Shown piece after piece: positions 19,136 to 27,936 of a stretch of DNA of 64,000 nt. The position numbers and the translations under genes are program-made. How positions within the stretch are numbered: position 1 is the stretch's first letter; the number at the start of each line of letters is the position of its first letter. Source of the stretch: Tessaracoccus caeni. GTDB taxonomy: Bacteria; Actinomycetota; Actinomycetes; Propionibacteriales; Propionibacteriaceae. A model generated the notes under the pieces. It was not told the DNA's origin. It saw only the letters and a list, made by a program, of their open reading frames with translations, and searched no databases. The stretch lies in contig NZ_JARGDO010000001.1 of NCBI RefSeq assembly GCF_029211185.1, positions 345,414-409,413 of the forward strand, read 5' to 3'.

Positions 19136-19170
19136 GATGAGGAGCCGGGCACGCAGCCCGGCTCCTCATC
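19136..19170. terminator. Strong bidirectional terminator hairpin
   Basis: GATGAGGAGCCGGGC at 19136-19150 pairs perfectly over 15 bp with 19156-19170 around a 5-base loop. It lies between the convergent ends of menF and the membrane protein gene at 19192. There is only a weak T-rich tail (TTCGTT) on the plus side. Confidence 0.8.
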
Positions 19171-19191
19171 TTCGTTCGATCAGCTCAGCTG

Positions 19192-20847
19192 TCAGCGCTT
19201 GTTGCGCTGGACCTGGATCTTCTTCCGGTCGGCGGCCAGACCCGCTTGGGCGGCCTTCTGCTCGGCGAGGATCCGCTTGCTCTCCTCCTGCTGGTCCATC
19301 ATCGACTCGCGGTCCATGCCAGAGCTCAGGATGCTGAACGCGATGGCCGCGATCAGGATGCTGACCCACAGCGGAAGCCCGAGCACCAGCGGCAGCGTCA
19401 CCAGCGCGATCATGTCGATGCCGCGCAGCATCGAGAACATCAGGCCCGGGGGCATGGCGCCGAAGCCCGTCGTCACCAGCGGACCCTGGTAGGAGGCCGG
19501 CTTGGCCGAGATCCAGCGCACCGCGCCGAGGAAGCCGCCGAGGGCCGCCACCAGGGACGAGGTGATGGCCTCGTAGACGGAGCCCTGGGCGCCGCCCGCG
19601 ACTCCGAGGAAGGCCGGCGAGATGGCACCGCCCCAGACCAGGGCGAGCACCCCAGGAACAACCATGCAGGCCTGGCGCACCTTGGCCGCCGAGAACGGGA
19701 AGCAGCGCTGGAGGCCCTTCGTGCGGCTCATCACGCGCAGCTGGTTCATGAACGGCACCAGCGCGATCATCAGCACGATCGCGGAGATCGTGACGTTGAT
19801 CGTCGTCATGCCGAGCGCGTGCACCGCATAGGGCGCCACCGCCGACAGCGCCAGCATCAGCAACGGCTTGGGATAGCGCCACAGCCGCTGCACGTCGCGC
19901 ATCACCAACGCCGTCGCCCCCTTGCCTGAGCCCCGGGTGGGACGCACATGGCCGCGTTCGCGCGACTCGTGCTCGACGAGGATGTCGCGGATCAGCGCGA
20001 ATTCCAGGGCGAAGGCCGCACCCTGCATGCCGGAGAGCAGCGCGCCACCGGAGGTGAGGCGCTGACGACGGATGCCTCGCAGGCGCAGGTAGCCGACGAT
20101 GCCGCCCACCACGAGCAGCACCAGGCCCACGCCTCCGACGATCAGCTCGAGTTCGAGGTTGAGCGACGGCAGGTGCGCGGCGTCGACTCGACCGGCAGCG
20201 GCCAGCACCAACAGGCTCAAGGTGCCTACGACGAGCAGGCCCAGCAGCCACTGCAGCAACCGCACCAGCCATCGTCGCTCGATGCCCTGTTCGGCTGCCG
20301 CGAGCGCCGCGAGGCCGGCGGCCCCCAAGCCTGTGGCCAATGCCCACAGCCCCACCTGAACCAGCGACGAGCCGACCAGGGCCGCGACCAAAGCGGCCAG
20401 CACCGCGCCGCCGGCGAAGGCCACGACGATGGCCGAGACGAGGCGTCCGGCCAGCAGGCGGCGTCGATCGGCGGTGCCATCCATCAACCAGAAGCCCTCA
20501 GCAGCGCTCGCCAGGATGGGGCCGAACATGTGACAGGCGGCCAGCGTAATGGCCAGCACCGCGGCGACGGCGGCCCACGGCAGCAGGCCACGGGCAGCCA
20601 CGCAGCCGTCGGTGTCGCACGCGGCGGCGTTGCTCTGGGCCTGGATGATCGCGTTGACCAGCATCGCGCCCAGCACGATCACCGAGAAGGCCATCACGTA
20701 GCCGTCGGACAGGGCCTGCCAGATCGAGCGGTCGGCGCGCCCGCGCCGCCAGTCGCGCATCAGGAGCTTCAGCTCCTTCTCGTGGACCTGACCGATGGGG
20801 CCGAACTTGGCCTCGTCGGAGATCGCTTCGAGTTGATCGTCGCTCAC
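19192..20847 (-). CDS. Multi-pass membrane protein, putative ABC transporter permease
   Basis: Function unknown. The 551 residues form roughly 10-12 hydrophobic segments, starting after a hydrophilic N-terminus (VSDDQLEAISDEAKFGP) and ending in a charged tail with KKIQVQRNKR. No conserved catalytic motif was recognised. The GTG start at 20847 overlaps the stop of the ATPase gene by 4 bp (GTGA), so the two almost certainly form one transporter. The general layout resembles ABC-2-type exporters, but the substrate is not evident. The longer upstream open frame is a shadow of the ATPase. Confidence 0.75.
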   Translation of the reverse strand: MSDDQLEAISDEAKFGPIGQVHEKELKLLMRDWRRGRADRSIWQALSDGYVMAFSVIVLGAMLVNAIIQAQSNAAACDTDGCVAARGLLPWAAVAAVLAITLAACHMFGPILASAAEGFWLMDGTADRRRLLAGRLVSAIVVAFAGGAVLAALVAALVGSSLVQVGLWALATGLGAAGLAALAAAEQGIERRWLVRLLQWLLGLLVVGTLSLLVLAAAGRVDAAHLPSLNLELELIVGGVGLVLLVVGGIVGYLRLRGIRRQRLTSGGALLSGMQGAAFALEFALIRDILVEHESRERGHVRPTRGSGKGATALVMRDVQRLWRYPKPLLMLALSAVAPYAVHALGMTTINVTISAIVLMIALVPFMNQLRVMSRTKGLQRCFPFSAAKVRQACMVVPGVLALVWGGAISPAFLGVAGGAQGSVYEAITSSLVAALGGFLGAVRWISAKPASYQGPLVTTGFGAMPPGLMFSMLRGIDMIALVTLPLVLGLPLWVSILIAAIAFSILSSGMDRESMMDQQEESKRILAEQKAAQAGLAADRKKIQVQRNKR

Positions 20848-21485
20848 TGGGCGCCCTCCAGCCGCACCTCGCGGGCCCCGATCGCCTTGATGAGGCTGGG
20901 CTCGTGGCTGGCCAGCACGATCGCCAAGCCATCGCGCATGTCGTTCTTCAGCCGGCGACCGAGCCACTCCACGCCCTCGACGTCGAGGCGCTGCTCGGGC
21001 TCGTCGAGCACCAGCAGCCGGCGCGGTCGGACCAGGGCCGTGGCCAGCGCGAGACGGCGGCGCTGACCGGAGGAAAGGGTGGTGGGCAGCTGGCCCGCCT
21101 GCGGAACGAGCTGCACCTCGTCGAGCACCTCGTCGACGAGGGCATCGGGGTCTTCCAGGCCGTGCGCCCGGGCGAGCAGGTCGAGGTGCTCCACGACGGC
21201 GAGGTCGGGGAAGAAGTCGAGGTCGTCGATGACGGTGGCCACGTCCTGCCGGATCTGGGGGTTCGCCTCGTTCATCCGGTTCCCGCACACCATCACGGTG
21301 CCTTCGTCGGGTCGGTCCGCCCCCACCAGGCAGCGCAGCACGGTGGACTTGCCTGCGCCGTTTCGTCCTGTCAGCGCCACCGCCTCCCCTGCTTTGACGG
21401 TGAGGTTGAATCCCTCGACGATGGTTACCGGCCCGTAGGCCTTCTTGAGGTTCGTCACCTCGAGCACGACGTCTTTCTTAGCCAC
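20844..21485 (-). CDS. ABC transporter ATP-binding protein
   Basis: ATPase of the two-gene ABC system. The protein has 213 residues with Walker A GRNGAGKST, signature LSSGQRRR, Walker B LLVLDEPEQRLD and switch His in LASHEPS. The short length is typical of simple exporter ATPases. The GTG at 21485 (VAKKDVVLEVTNLKK) follows a GGGGGAG stretch about 10 bases upstream. It is divergent from menG. The substrate is unknown; the position between menF and menG may be chance. Confidence 0.88.
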   Translation of the reverse strand: MAKKDVVLEVTNLKKAYGPVTIVEGFNLTVKAGEAVALTGRNGAGKSTVLRCLVGADRPDEGTVMVCGNRMNEANPQIRQDVATVIDDLDFFPDLAVVEHLDLLARAHGLEDPDALVDEVLDEVQLVPQAGQLPTTLSSGQRRRLALATALVRPRRLLVLDEPEQRLDVEGVEWLGRRLKNDMRDGLAIVLASHEPSLIKAIGAREVRLEGAQ

Positions 21486-21553
21486 GGGCCCTATTCTCCC
21501 CCATCCTCCCAAGGCTGACGAACCGAGCGTCCGCGCGTCCTCGGATGCCCGTT

Positions 21554-21574
21554 GTCGGTGAGGGGCGTTAGGCT
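21554..21574 (+). promoter_or_regulatory. Leaderless-type promoter of menG
   Basis: GTCGGT (21554-21559), 9 bases, then TAGGCT (21569-21574), 7 bases, then the menG ATG at 21582. A -10 element this close predicts that transcription starts at or next to the start codon. The same arrangement occurs before the genes at 30941, 34534 and 56551. Confidence 0.5.
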
Positions 21575-21581
21575 GCTTCTC

Positions 21582-22280
21582 ATGGTTAGTGAGGCGAGGG
21601 CGACCCTGGAAAAGCGCCACGGTGATGTGCAGCGCATGTTCGACGGCGTGGCCAAGCGCTACGACTTCATGAACTCCGTGATGAGTGCCGGGCAGGATCG
21701 CGCGTGGCGCCGCGCCACCGTGGAGGCCATCGCCCCGCGTGCGGGCGAACTGGTGCTGGATCTGGCCGCCGGAACGGCCAAGTCGTCCGCTGCCATCGCC
21801 GAACAAGGCGCGCGGGTGACGGCCGCCGATCTCTCCTACGGCATGCTGCACGAGGGCCTGGAGCAGTTCCCCCACCTCGACTTCGTCAACGCCGACGCCT
21901 TGGCGCTGCCCTTCGACGACGAGGTCTTCGACGCCGTCACCATCAGCTATGGCCTGCGCAACATCGACGACACCGCGGCCGCGCTCGCCGAGATGCGCCG
22001 CGTCACCAAGCCGGGCGGGCGTCTCGTCGTCAACGAGTTCTCCACCCCCACCAACGGCGCCTTCCGCTACGTCTACGACCACTACCTGCCCGTCGCGCTG
22101 CCCGCTATGGCGAAGCTGTCGAGCAACCGCGTCGCCTACGAGTACCTGGCGGAGTCGATCCTCGCGTGGCCCAGCCAGCGCGAGCTTGCCGTCGTGATGG
22201 CGGAGGTCGGATGGGTCGACGTCGAGTGGCGCAATCTGTCCGGCGGCATCGTGGCCCTGCATCGCGGCTGGAAGCGCTGA
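21582..22280 (+). CDS. menG: Demethylmenaquinone methyltransferase
   Basis: SAM-dependent C-methyltransferase (UbiE/MenG family) for the last step of menaquinone synthesis. The protein has 232 residues. It shows the family N-terminus [20 protein letters not shown] motif [13 protein letters not shown] and C-terminal [13 protein letters not shown]. The ATG at 21582 is preferred over an upstream in-frame start at 21552 because a -10-like TAGGCT sits between them, which would exclude the longer form. No ribosome site precedes it, fitting a leaderless message. The nuclease gene follows within 4 bases. Confidence 0.92.
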   Translation: MVSEARATLEKRHGDVQRMFDGVAKRYDFMNSVMSAGQDRAWRRATVEAIAPRAGELVLDLAAGTAKSSAAIAEQGARVTAADLSYGMLHEGLEQFPHLDFVNADALALPFDDEVFDAVTISYGLRNIDDTAAALAEMRRVTKPGGRLVVNEFSTPTNGAFRYVYDHYLPVALPAMAKLSSNRVAYEYLAESILAWPSQRELAVVMAEVGWVDVEWRNLSGGIVALHRGWKR

Positions 22281-22283
22281 GCC

Positions 22284-23969
22284 TTGGATCCCCGGATCGT
22301 GCTGGACGCGTATGCCGCGAGGAGCTGCCCCGTCAAGACCTACAACGCGTTCGACCCCTTCGTCGAACAGCCCTCGGTGCCCGACGACGAGTCGCTACGG
22401 GAGTCCTTTCAGGGCGGGCGGGCGTACCGGGAGCTGGTGCTCGACCATCTGGCCGCCAACCCCGATGCCGTGGATCTGCGTGAGTGCGATCCGGCTGCCC
22501 GCCAGTCGCAGACCCTGGCTGCCCTCGCCGCGGGGGCGAGCGTCGTGGTGGCTCCCAAGCTGCCGGCCGATCGTGAGGGCGGGCGATCGGGCCAGCCAGA
22601 TGCCCTGGTGCGCGACGACGGCGCTCCCGACGAGGCGCCCGGCTATTGGCCGCTGAAGGTCAAGCCCTATCGCGTCACCGAGAAGGAGACCGGCTCCACG
22701 CAGTTGCTGGGTTCGGTCGCCGATTCCATCGCCCGTCGCTCCCCCACCCCCGGCTTGCGGTTCCGCTCCTACCGCGAAGGCGTGCTGCTGGAACTGGCCC
22801 ACCACTGGCGCATGCTGGAGGCACTGGGCTACGCGACCCACACGCCGTGGGCGTGCGTCGTCGGGCAGTCTCGCAACCCCGATTCGAAGCCGCGCGGCAC
22901 CTGGCTGCTGCTCAGCAACAAGTTCATCCGCACCTTCTCCCGCACCGCCGGATACAAACTGCGCTCACCGCTCGAGCGCTACGACCACGAGTTCCGCTTC
23001 CGCCTGCACGTCGCCGAGAGCGCCATCCAGCACACACCCGACGACGACGCTCCGCCCGTGGTGCGCCCCATCCGAGTGAAGGAATGCGAGTGGTGCCCCT
23101 GGTGGCAGGTGTGTCTGCCGCGGATGGACCGCGACGACCTGTCGCTGCGGATCTCCAAGGCGCCTTTGGACGTGCGGGAACTCCAGACGCTCGCCGGCTT
23201 GGGCATTCACACGGTCCCTCAGCTGGCCGAGGCCGATATCGACGCGATCCTTCCCGCCTATCTGCCCCAGACCACGCACCGCGACCGCTCCGAGCAGCGC
23301 CTCCGGCAGGCCGCGCGCCGCGCCCGGATGCTGGCCAAGAACGTCTCGCTGGAGCGTATCTCCACCGAACCCATCGCGGTGCCGCGCGCCACCGTCGAGG
23401 TGGATCTGGACATCGAGACCAACGACGACGGCCTGGTCTATCTGTGGGGCGCCCTGGTCTCTGCTCCCGGAGAGTCGCCGCGTTACGTTGCGTTCTCCCG
23501 CTTCGAGGCCCTGCGCAACAGCGACGAGGTGCGTCTTGCGGAGGAGTTCGCGGAATGGCTCTGCGCGCTGCACGACGAGCACCCGGATCTCCTGGTCTAT
23601 CACTACTCCGACTACGAGACGGTGCACCTGCGCCAGCTCTCGCAGCGCTCGCGCAACCCTGCTTTGAAGGAGGCCGTCACGCTCATCCCCGACCACTTCG
23701 TCGATCTGTTCCGCTATACGCGCGACAACTTCGTCGGGGTCGATGGCTTGGGTTTGAAGGTGGTCGCCACCGAAGGGGCCGGCTTCCATTGGCGCGACGA
23801 GGAACCCGGCGGACTGGCATCGATCGCCTGGTTCACCCAGGCCATCAGCGACCCCGACCCGGCCGTCCGCGAGGCCGCCCGGATTCGGGTGATGCAGTAC
23901 AACGAAGACGACGTCCGCGCCACCCTGGCCCTCCGCGAGTGGTTCGACCACATCGACGCAGACGCCTGA
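22284..23969 (+). CDS. TM0106-type RecB-like nuclease with RNase H-like domain
   Basis: Putative nuclease of the TM0106 family, 561 residues from TTG 22284, or 556 from GTG 22299. A Cys near residue 15 (RSCPVKTYN) and the trio CEWCPWWQVC near 265-280 match the split four-Cys Fe-S arrangement of AddB- and Cas4-like RecB nucleases. A short HhH-like stretch follows (LAGLGIHTVPQLAEADI). The C-terminal part has DEDD exonuclease-type acids: DLDIET, YSDYETVHL and YNEDDVRATLAL. The exact PD-(D/E)XK residues of the first domain are not clear. It is three bases after the menG stop and likely cotranscribed. The cellular role is unknown. Confidence 0.8.
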   Translation: MDPRIVLDAYAARSCPVKTYNAFDPFVEQPSVPDDESLRESFQGGRAYRELVLDHLAANPDAVDLRECDPAARQSQTLAALAAGASVVVAPKLPADREGGRSGQPDALVRDDGAPDEAPGYWPLKVKPYRVTEKETGSTQLLGSVADSIARRSPTPGLRFRSYREGVLLELAHHWRMLEALGYATHTPWACVVGQSRNPDSKPRGTWLLLSNKFIRTFSRTAGYKLRSPLERYDHEFRFRLHVAESAIQHTPDDDAPPVVRPIRVKECEWCPWWQVCLPRMDRDDLSLRISKAPLDVRELQTLAGLGIHTVPQLAEADIDAILPAYLPQTTHRDRSEQRLRQAARRARMLAKNVSLERISTEPIAVPRATVEVDLDIETNDDGLVYLWGALVSAPGESPRYVAFSRFEALRNSDEVRLAEEFAEWLCALHDEHPDLLVYHYSDYETVHLRQLSQRSRNPALKEAVTLIPDHFVDLFRYTRDNFVGVDGLGLKVVATEGAGFHWRDEEPGGLASIAWFTQAISDPDPAVREAARIRVMQYNEDDVRATLALREWFDHIDADA

Positions 23970-24038
23970 CGCCCCCCTCGTCACGAGCCAGTGTCACCCC
24001 ACACACCCCTCAGGACACGAGCCGGTGTCACCCCTCAC

Positions 24039-24102
24039 GCTCTTTGAGGTGCGGAGGCGTCGGGCGAGGAACGAGCCCCAAAGCCGAAGCCTCGAAAAGA
24101 GC
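24039..24102 (+). repeat. Hairpin repeat copy 1 (64 bp, long form)
   Basis: Begins GCTCTTTGAGGTGCG and ends GCCTCGAAAAGAGC, so its ends form an imperfect inverted repeat. It matches the copy at 33280-33343 at 60 of 64 positions. Compared with copy 2 it carries about two dozen additional internal bases. Confidence 0.85.
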
Positions 24103-24144
24103 TGGCGTGACCTTTGGCAGAGACTGCCGTTTGGCTGCCAGCCG

Positions 24145-24181
24145 GCTCTTTTCGAGGCTCGTTCCTCGCACCTCAAAGAGC
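24145..24181 (-). repeat. Hairpin repeat copy 2 (37 bp, short form)
   Basis: Begins GCTCTTTTCGAGGCTCG and ends GCACCTCAAAGAGC. Read on the minus strand it equals copy 1 with two internal segments removed, which leaves a compact hairpin. It is inverted relative to copy 1, 42 bp away. Confidence 0.85.
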
Positions 24182-24212
24182 GTCATCAGTGCTTCGCGCT
24201 CGCCCTAACTGT

Positions 24213-24241
24213 CGAGGCTCGTTCCTCGCACCTCAAAGAGC
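24213..24241 (-). repeat. Hairpin repeat copy 3 (left-truncated)
   Basis: Identical to the right part of copy 2, from TCGAGGCTCGTTCCTCGC through CCTCAAAGAGC, but the left GCTCTT end is replaced by unrelated sequence. Confidence 0.75.
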
Positions 24242-24255
24242 GTCGGGATGGTCAC

Positions 24256-24301
24256 GCTCTTCGAGGTGCGAGGCCGCTCGCGGCCGAGCCTCGAGGAGAG
24301 C
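24256..24301 (+). repeat. Hairpin repeat copy 4 (46 bp), probable terminator of the phosphatase gene
   Basis: Starts GCTCTTCGAGGTGCG and ends GAGCCTCGAGGAGAGC with a GGCCGC-TCGC-GGCC centre. Its reverse complement matches the copy at 33481-33526 at 44 of 46 positions. It ends 6 bp from the alkaline phosphatase stop, where a 3' hairpin would be expected. Confidence 0.85.
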
Positions 24302-24306
24302 GTCTG

Positions 24307-26265
24307 CTACTTGAGCTTCGTGCTATTCGAAACCTTCAGCGTCTTCGTCACCGACTTCGACGACGAGGTCGACTTCGCCGTATCGCCCGAAGGCTTGAAC
24401 GACACCGTCACCTTGTACGAGCCCTTCTTGCTGATCTTCGGCAACTTCACAGACACCGCACCCTTCGCAGACGACGACACCGACTTGGTGACCGTCTTCC
24501 CGTTCACCTTCACCGTGACCTTGCCCGTGGGCTTGCTCGTCGCCGCAGAAGACACCGCAACCTTGATCGTGGCCTGCTTGCCCTTGGCCACCAACGACGG
24601 CACCGACACCTTCACCGACGCCACAGCCTTCGACACCTTCACCGACGTCGACGTCTTCGACACCGACGCGTAACCAGCCTTCGAACCAGTCACTTTCACG
24701 CTGATCTTCTTACCCACATCAGCAGAGGTCAGCTTGTACGCCGTACCAGTGGCACCCGAGATCGCCTTGCCGTCGCGCAGCCACGAGAAGGCGTAGGACG
24801 CAGCCGGGTTCCAGGACTTGACGGTGGCGCGAAGCGTCTTTCCGACGGTAGCCGTTCCGAAGATCGTCGGAGCCGAGGCCTTGCTGAAGGTCTTGACCTC
24901 GGGCTCCGGCTCGGGCTCGGGATCTTCCTTGTCAGCCCAGGCGGAGGTCAGCAGCCACTGGGCCATCTCGGTGTTGTCGAGGTAGTGGCCGCGGATGGGA
25001 TCACGCTGGTCCGCGAGCGTGTTCAGCGCGTCCGACCCGGCTCCGTGGAAGAAGAAGGGCGCGAGCTGGTTGGTGTGGTTGCCCGAGTTCCAGGACACGT
25101 CCGGGTACTGCTTGATGGCATCCCAGGTGCCGGCGGTGGGACCGTTCAGGTAGCCGGTCTCATGGTCGGCGGTCACGACGACCAGGGTCTCGTCCCAGCT
25201 GGAGTTGGTCTCCACCCAGTCGATGACGGACTCGACGGCGCCGAAGAACTCGATGGTCTCCTCGGCGTTGCGGTCGGTCTGGTTGGCGTGGCCGGTCCAG
25301 TCGATGGCACCGCCCTCGACCATCAGGAACAGGCCGTCCTCATCGTCGTCGAGCACGTTGAGCGCGCCCTCGGTGAGGGTCGCCAGCTCGGGCACGTCGT
25401 TGCGCTCGGCGCCGACGGCGCGGGCCTGCTGCAGGGTGGAGCGCACCTGGGGCACACCGAAGACCTTCTCGGGGGTCTGTCCGGTGGTGAGCGCCTCGAA
25501 GGCCGCCTTGTCCTCGATGAAGGTGTAGTCGGTCTTCCCGGTGGTCAGACGCTCCCAGTCGGCCTGGCTCACGTAGCCGAAGTCGCTGTCGGCGGTGGGC
25601 TGGTGGTTGTCGTCGAAGTACGGGTGGCCCGCTCCGATCACGACGTCCATGAAGCCGGAGAGCTGCTCGTTGGCGAGCGCCTGCAGGTTCTGGCGCGACT
25701 CGTTGTGCGCCGAGTAAGCGGCCGGGGTGGCGTGCGAGAACTGAACGCTGGAGACGACGCCGGCGGACTTGCCGAGCGACTTGGCCCGCTGCGAGAGGTT
25801 CTCGAGCACCTTGCCATCCTTGTCAACGCCGATGCCGGCGTTGTAGGTCTTGTGGCCGGTGGCCATGGCGGTGCCGGCAGCGGCCGAGTCGGTCGGGTTG
25901 TCCTTGATCCACTCGAAGTCGGTCCAGGCCTTGCTGGGGTCATAGACCGGGCCGTCAACCCAGTGGGTGGACATGCCCACCAGATCCCAGCTCTGGAAGC
26001 CGGTCGTCGGGCGCGGCGAGTTGCTGCCCGCCGGGTTGACCTTGTGATCGCCGCCGGTGATCACCTGGTAGTGGGTCTTGCCGGTGAGCACCTCGTTGGC
26101 CAGGTCGACGTGGTTGTAGCCCATGCCATCGCCGATCAGGACGATGACGTTCTTCGGGGACACGGGTCCGGCCGCGGAGGCGGTCAACGGAACGAACGCA
26201 GAACCGGCGACGATCGCAGAGGCCGTGAGGGCCCCCGTCAGAAGCCTGGTGGGTGAGGGTGACAT
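24307..26265 (-). CDS. phoA: Secreted alkaline phosphatase with C-terminal Ig-like domains
   Basis: Hydrolyses phosphomonoesters outside the cell to scavenge phosphate. The protein has 652 residues. The start ATG 26265 (MSPSPTRLLTG) has GAAAGG about 9 bases upstream and gives a signal peptide ending near ASAAG. The catalytic core spans about residues 35-450: GDGMGYNHVD (metal), DSAAAGTAMATG with nucleophile Ser near 127, EGGAIDWTGHA and TADHETGY. Two immunoglobulin-like domains follow at roughly 460-545 (TATVGKTLRATVKSW) and 548-650 (GKVTVKVNGKTV), rich in Ser, Lys and Val and probably for contact with the cell surface. No sortase motif is seen; the protein ends in NSTKLK. A candidate PHO box lies upstream. 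Confidence 0.92.
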   Translation of the reverse strand: MSPSPTRLLTGALTASAIVAGSAFVPLTASAAGPVSPKNVIVLIGDGMGYNHVDLANEVLTGKTHYQVITGGDHKVNPAGSNSPRPTTGFQSWDLVGMSTHWVDGPVYDPSKAWTDFEWIKDNPTDSAAAGTAMATGHKTYNAGIGVDKDGKVLENLSQRAKSLGKSAGVVSSVQFSHATPAAYSAHNESRQNLQALANEQLSGFMDVVIGAGHPYFDDNHQPTADSDFGYVSQADWERLTTGKTDYTFIEDKAAFEALTTGQTPEKVFGVPQVRSTLQQARAVGAERNDVPELATLTEGALNVLDDDEDGLFLMVEGGAIDWTGHANQTDRNAEETIEFFGAVESVIDWVETNSSWDETLVVVTADHETGYLNGPTAGTWDAIKQYPDVSWNSGNHTNQLAPFFFHGAGSDALNTLADQRDPIRGHYLDNTEMAQWLLTSAWADKEDPEPEPEPEVKTFSKASAPTIFGTATVGKTLRATVKSWNPAASYAFSWLRDGKAISGATGTAYKLTSADVGKKISVKVTGSKAGYASVSKTSTSVKVSKAVASVKVSVPSLVAKGKQATIKVAVSSAATSKPTGKVTVKVNGKTVTKSVSSSAKGAVSVKLPKISKKGSYKVTVSFKPSGDTAKSTSSSKSVTKTLKVSNSTKLK

Positions 26266-26357
26266 ATAAGCGCCTTTCGCACTCGGTTGCTTGAGCACTC
26301 TCATGCAAACCTCGCCCGGCTAACGCTCGTTCGTCTCCGCGTGACGGTGGACGGACG

Positions 26358-26379
26358 GATGGATGAACAAACGGTGACC
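26358..26379 (-). promoter_or_regulatory. Candidate PHO box upstream of the alkaline phosphatase gene
   Basis: On the minus strand, GGTCACCGTTT is followed directly by GTTCATCCATC. These are two 11-bp units that resemble the GTTCACC-type direct repeats bound by PhoP in streptomycetes. It lies about 93 bp before the start codon. Two units is the minimum expected, and the match is by eye only. Confidence 0.35.
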
Positions 26380-26382
26380 GCG

Positions 26383-27936
26383 CTACCGACGTTCGCGAGG
26401 CACGCGGGCGACGATGAACTCGCGGCGCCCGGCCAACTCGCGATCCAGCGCCACGACATCGTCCACTTCGACGGCGTCCCAACCCAGCGAGCGCGCCACC
26501 GAGGCCAGATCGAGCCCCTGCGGGGTACCGAAGACGCGCTCGAAGGCATCTGCGTATTCGGGCGCGCCCTGTTCGAGCGAGGAGAAGATGGAGCCGCCGT
26601 CGTCGTGCTGCACCACAATCCTGAGCTCCGCTCGATGCTCGAGCGGCGGGCGCACCAAGGCGCCGAGGTCGTGCTGCAGGGTGAGATCCCCGAGCAGCAT
26701 CGTCGTGCGACGCCCCGTCGCCAGCGCGATGCCCGACGCGGTGGCCACCACGCCGTCGATGCCGGCCAGCCCGCGGTTGGCGTAGACGGGGAAGCGGTTC
26801 TCGGAGATGGGGGCCTGGTCGGCATCGCGTACGCAGTTGCTGGAGCCCAGCACCAGGTTCTCGTCGCTCCCCAGCGCCGTCAGCACGCGCTGCGCCACGA
26901 CGGGACCGTGGAACCCGGCCTCGTCCCGATCGGCGGCGACGAGACGATCAGCCGCCCGCCACTCCTCCAGCCATCCGGGATCGCCGGGCTCGGCCAGCAC
27001 GCGGTCCGCGACGAGCGCGGCGTTGGTTCCGGGATCGTTCCAGTATGCCTGGGCGGAGACGACGATCAGTTCCACCTCCGGCCGGGCCAGCAGCGCGGAG
27101 ACCGGGCGCGACAACGTCGGATGCCCGAAACAGATCACCCGCTCGATCCGATCTCCCAGATCTTCGCTCAGCAGCGTCTTGTAGTTGGCGATAGCCGCCT
27201 CGCCGAGCCGCGCGTTGCTCGAAGGCTCCGCGAGCAACGGGAACCCGCACACCTCAGCGAGCGCCCGGGCCTCTGCGCCGACGGCGGGAGTCGCGTCGCC
27301 GGCCAGCACCACGGTGCGCGGCGCATCCTCCAGCTCGACGACGGGGCCGGGCTGCGAGCGGGCGATCCTGGCCACGCGCGGCGACACGTCGGGGATGGGG
27401 CCGGCCAGCGGCGGCTCGAACTCCACGTTGAGCTGCACGGGCCCTGGCTGGCGGGTTCGCGCGCCGGCTGCGAGGGCCGCGGCGCGCTGCACCCCCGCGC
27501 TCCAGGACGCATCGTCGCCGGAGGCGGACGACAGCCGCACGACGCCCAGCGCCGACGGCCCGAACGTCCCCGCCTGATCGGCGGTTTGGTTGGCTCCGGT
27601 GCCCACCAGATACGACGGTCGGTCGGCGGTGACGGCGAGCAGCGGAACGCCCGCGGCGCGAGCCTCCATGGCGGCGGGCGCGAGGTTGGCGACGGCGGTG
27701 CCGGAGGTGGCGCACACGGCGACCAGGCGTTCGGAGGCCTTGGCGAGACCCAAGGCGAGGAATCCCGCGACGCGCTCGTCGGCGCGCACGTGCAGCCGCA
27801 GCCTGCCCTCAGCGTCGGCGCGATGTGCGGCCAGCAGAAGGGGCGCATTGCGCGACCCGGGCGAAGCCACCAAATCGGTGACCCCGCACCCGATCAGTGT
27901 CTCAACCACCACCGCCGCCAGTCTCGGACTACTCAC
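26383..27936 (-). CDS. menD: SEPHCHC synthase
   Basis: Thiamine diphosphate enzyme that condenses isochorismate with 2-oxoglutarate in menaquinone synthesis. The protein has 517 residues. The N-terminal motif is VASPGSRNAPLLLAAH, followed by ADERVAGFLALGLAK with the catalytic Glu. The ThDP/Mg site is seen in GIDGVVATASGIAL and LLGDLTLQHDLGAL. The GTG 27936 start (VSSPRLAAVVVETLI) overlaps menC by 8 bp; the longer open frame upstream is a menC shadow. It is the last gene of the menE-A-C-D run. Confidence 0.94.
   Translation of the reverse strand: MSSPRLAAVVVETLIGCGVTDLVASPGSRNAPLLLAAHRADAEGRLRLHVRADERVAGFLALGLAKASERLVAVCATSGTAVANLAPAAMEARAAGVPLLAVTADRPSYLVGTGANQTADQAGTFGPSALGVVRLSSASGDDASWSAGVQRAAALAAGARTRQPGPVQLNVEFEPPLAGPIPDVSPRVARIARSQPGPVVELEDAPRTVVLAGDATPAVGAEARALAEVCGFPLLAEPSSNARLGEAAIANYKTLLSEDLGDRIERVICFGHPTLSRPVSALLARPEVELIVVSAQAYWNDPGTNAALVADRVLAEPGDPGWLEEWRAADRLVAADRDEAGFHGPVVAQRVLTALGSDENLVLGSSNCVRDADQAPISENRFPVYANRGLAGIDGVVATASGIALATGRRTTMLLGDLTLQHDLGALVRPPLEHRAELRIVVQHDDGGSIFSSLEQGAPEYADAFERVFGTPQGLDLASVARSLGWDAVEVDDVVALDRELAGRREFIVARVPRERR

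Larger units (their letters stand above)
23970..24306. other. 337-bp intergenic region filled with repeats
   Basis: Lies between the convergent nuclease and alkaline phosphatase genes and holds no credible gene. It contains a 19-bp direct repeat (CACGAGCC[A/G]GTGTCACCCC at 23982-24000 and 24016-24034), four copies or partial copies of the hairpin repeat family, and a nested stem (GCTGGC at 24101 with GCCAGC at 24137, enclosing GGCAG-AGA-CTGCC). Transcripts from either side would be heavily folded. Confidence 0.85.

Noticed and set aside
23982-24301. CRISPR array in the repeat cluster
   Set aside because: Repeats differ in length and orientation and spacers are irregular; no cas genes are near. 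The Cas4-like Cys pattern in the adjacent nuclease belongs to the TM0106 family.
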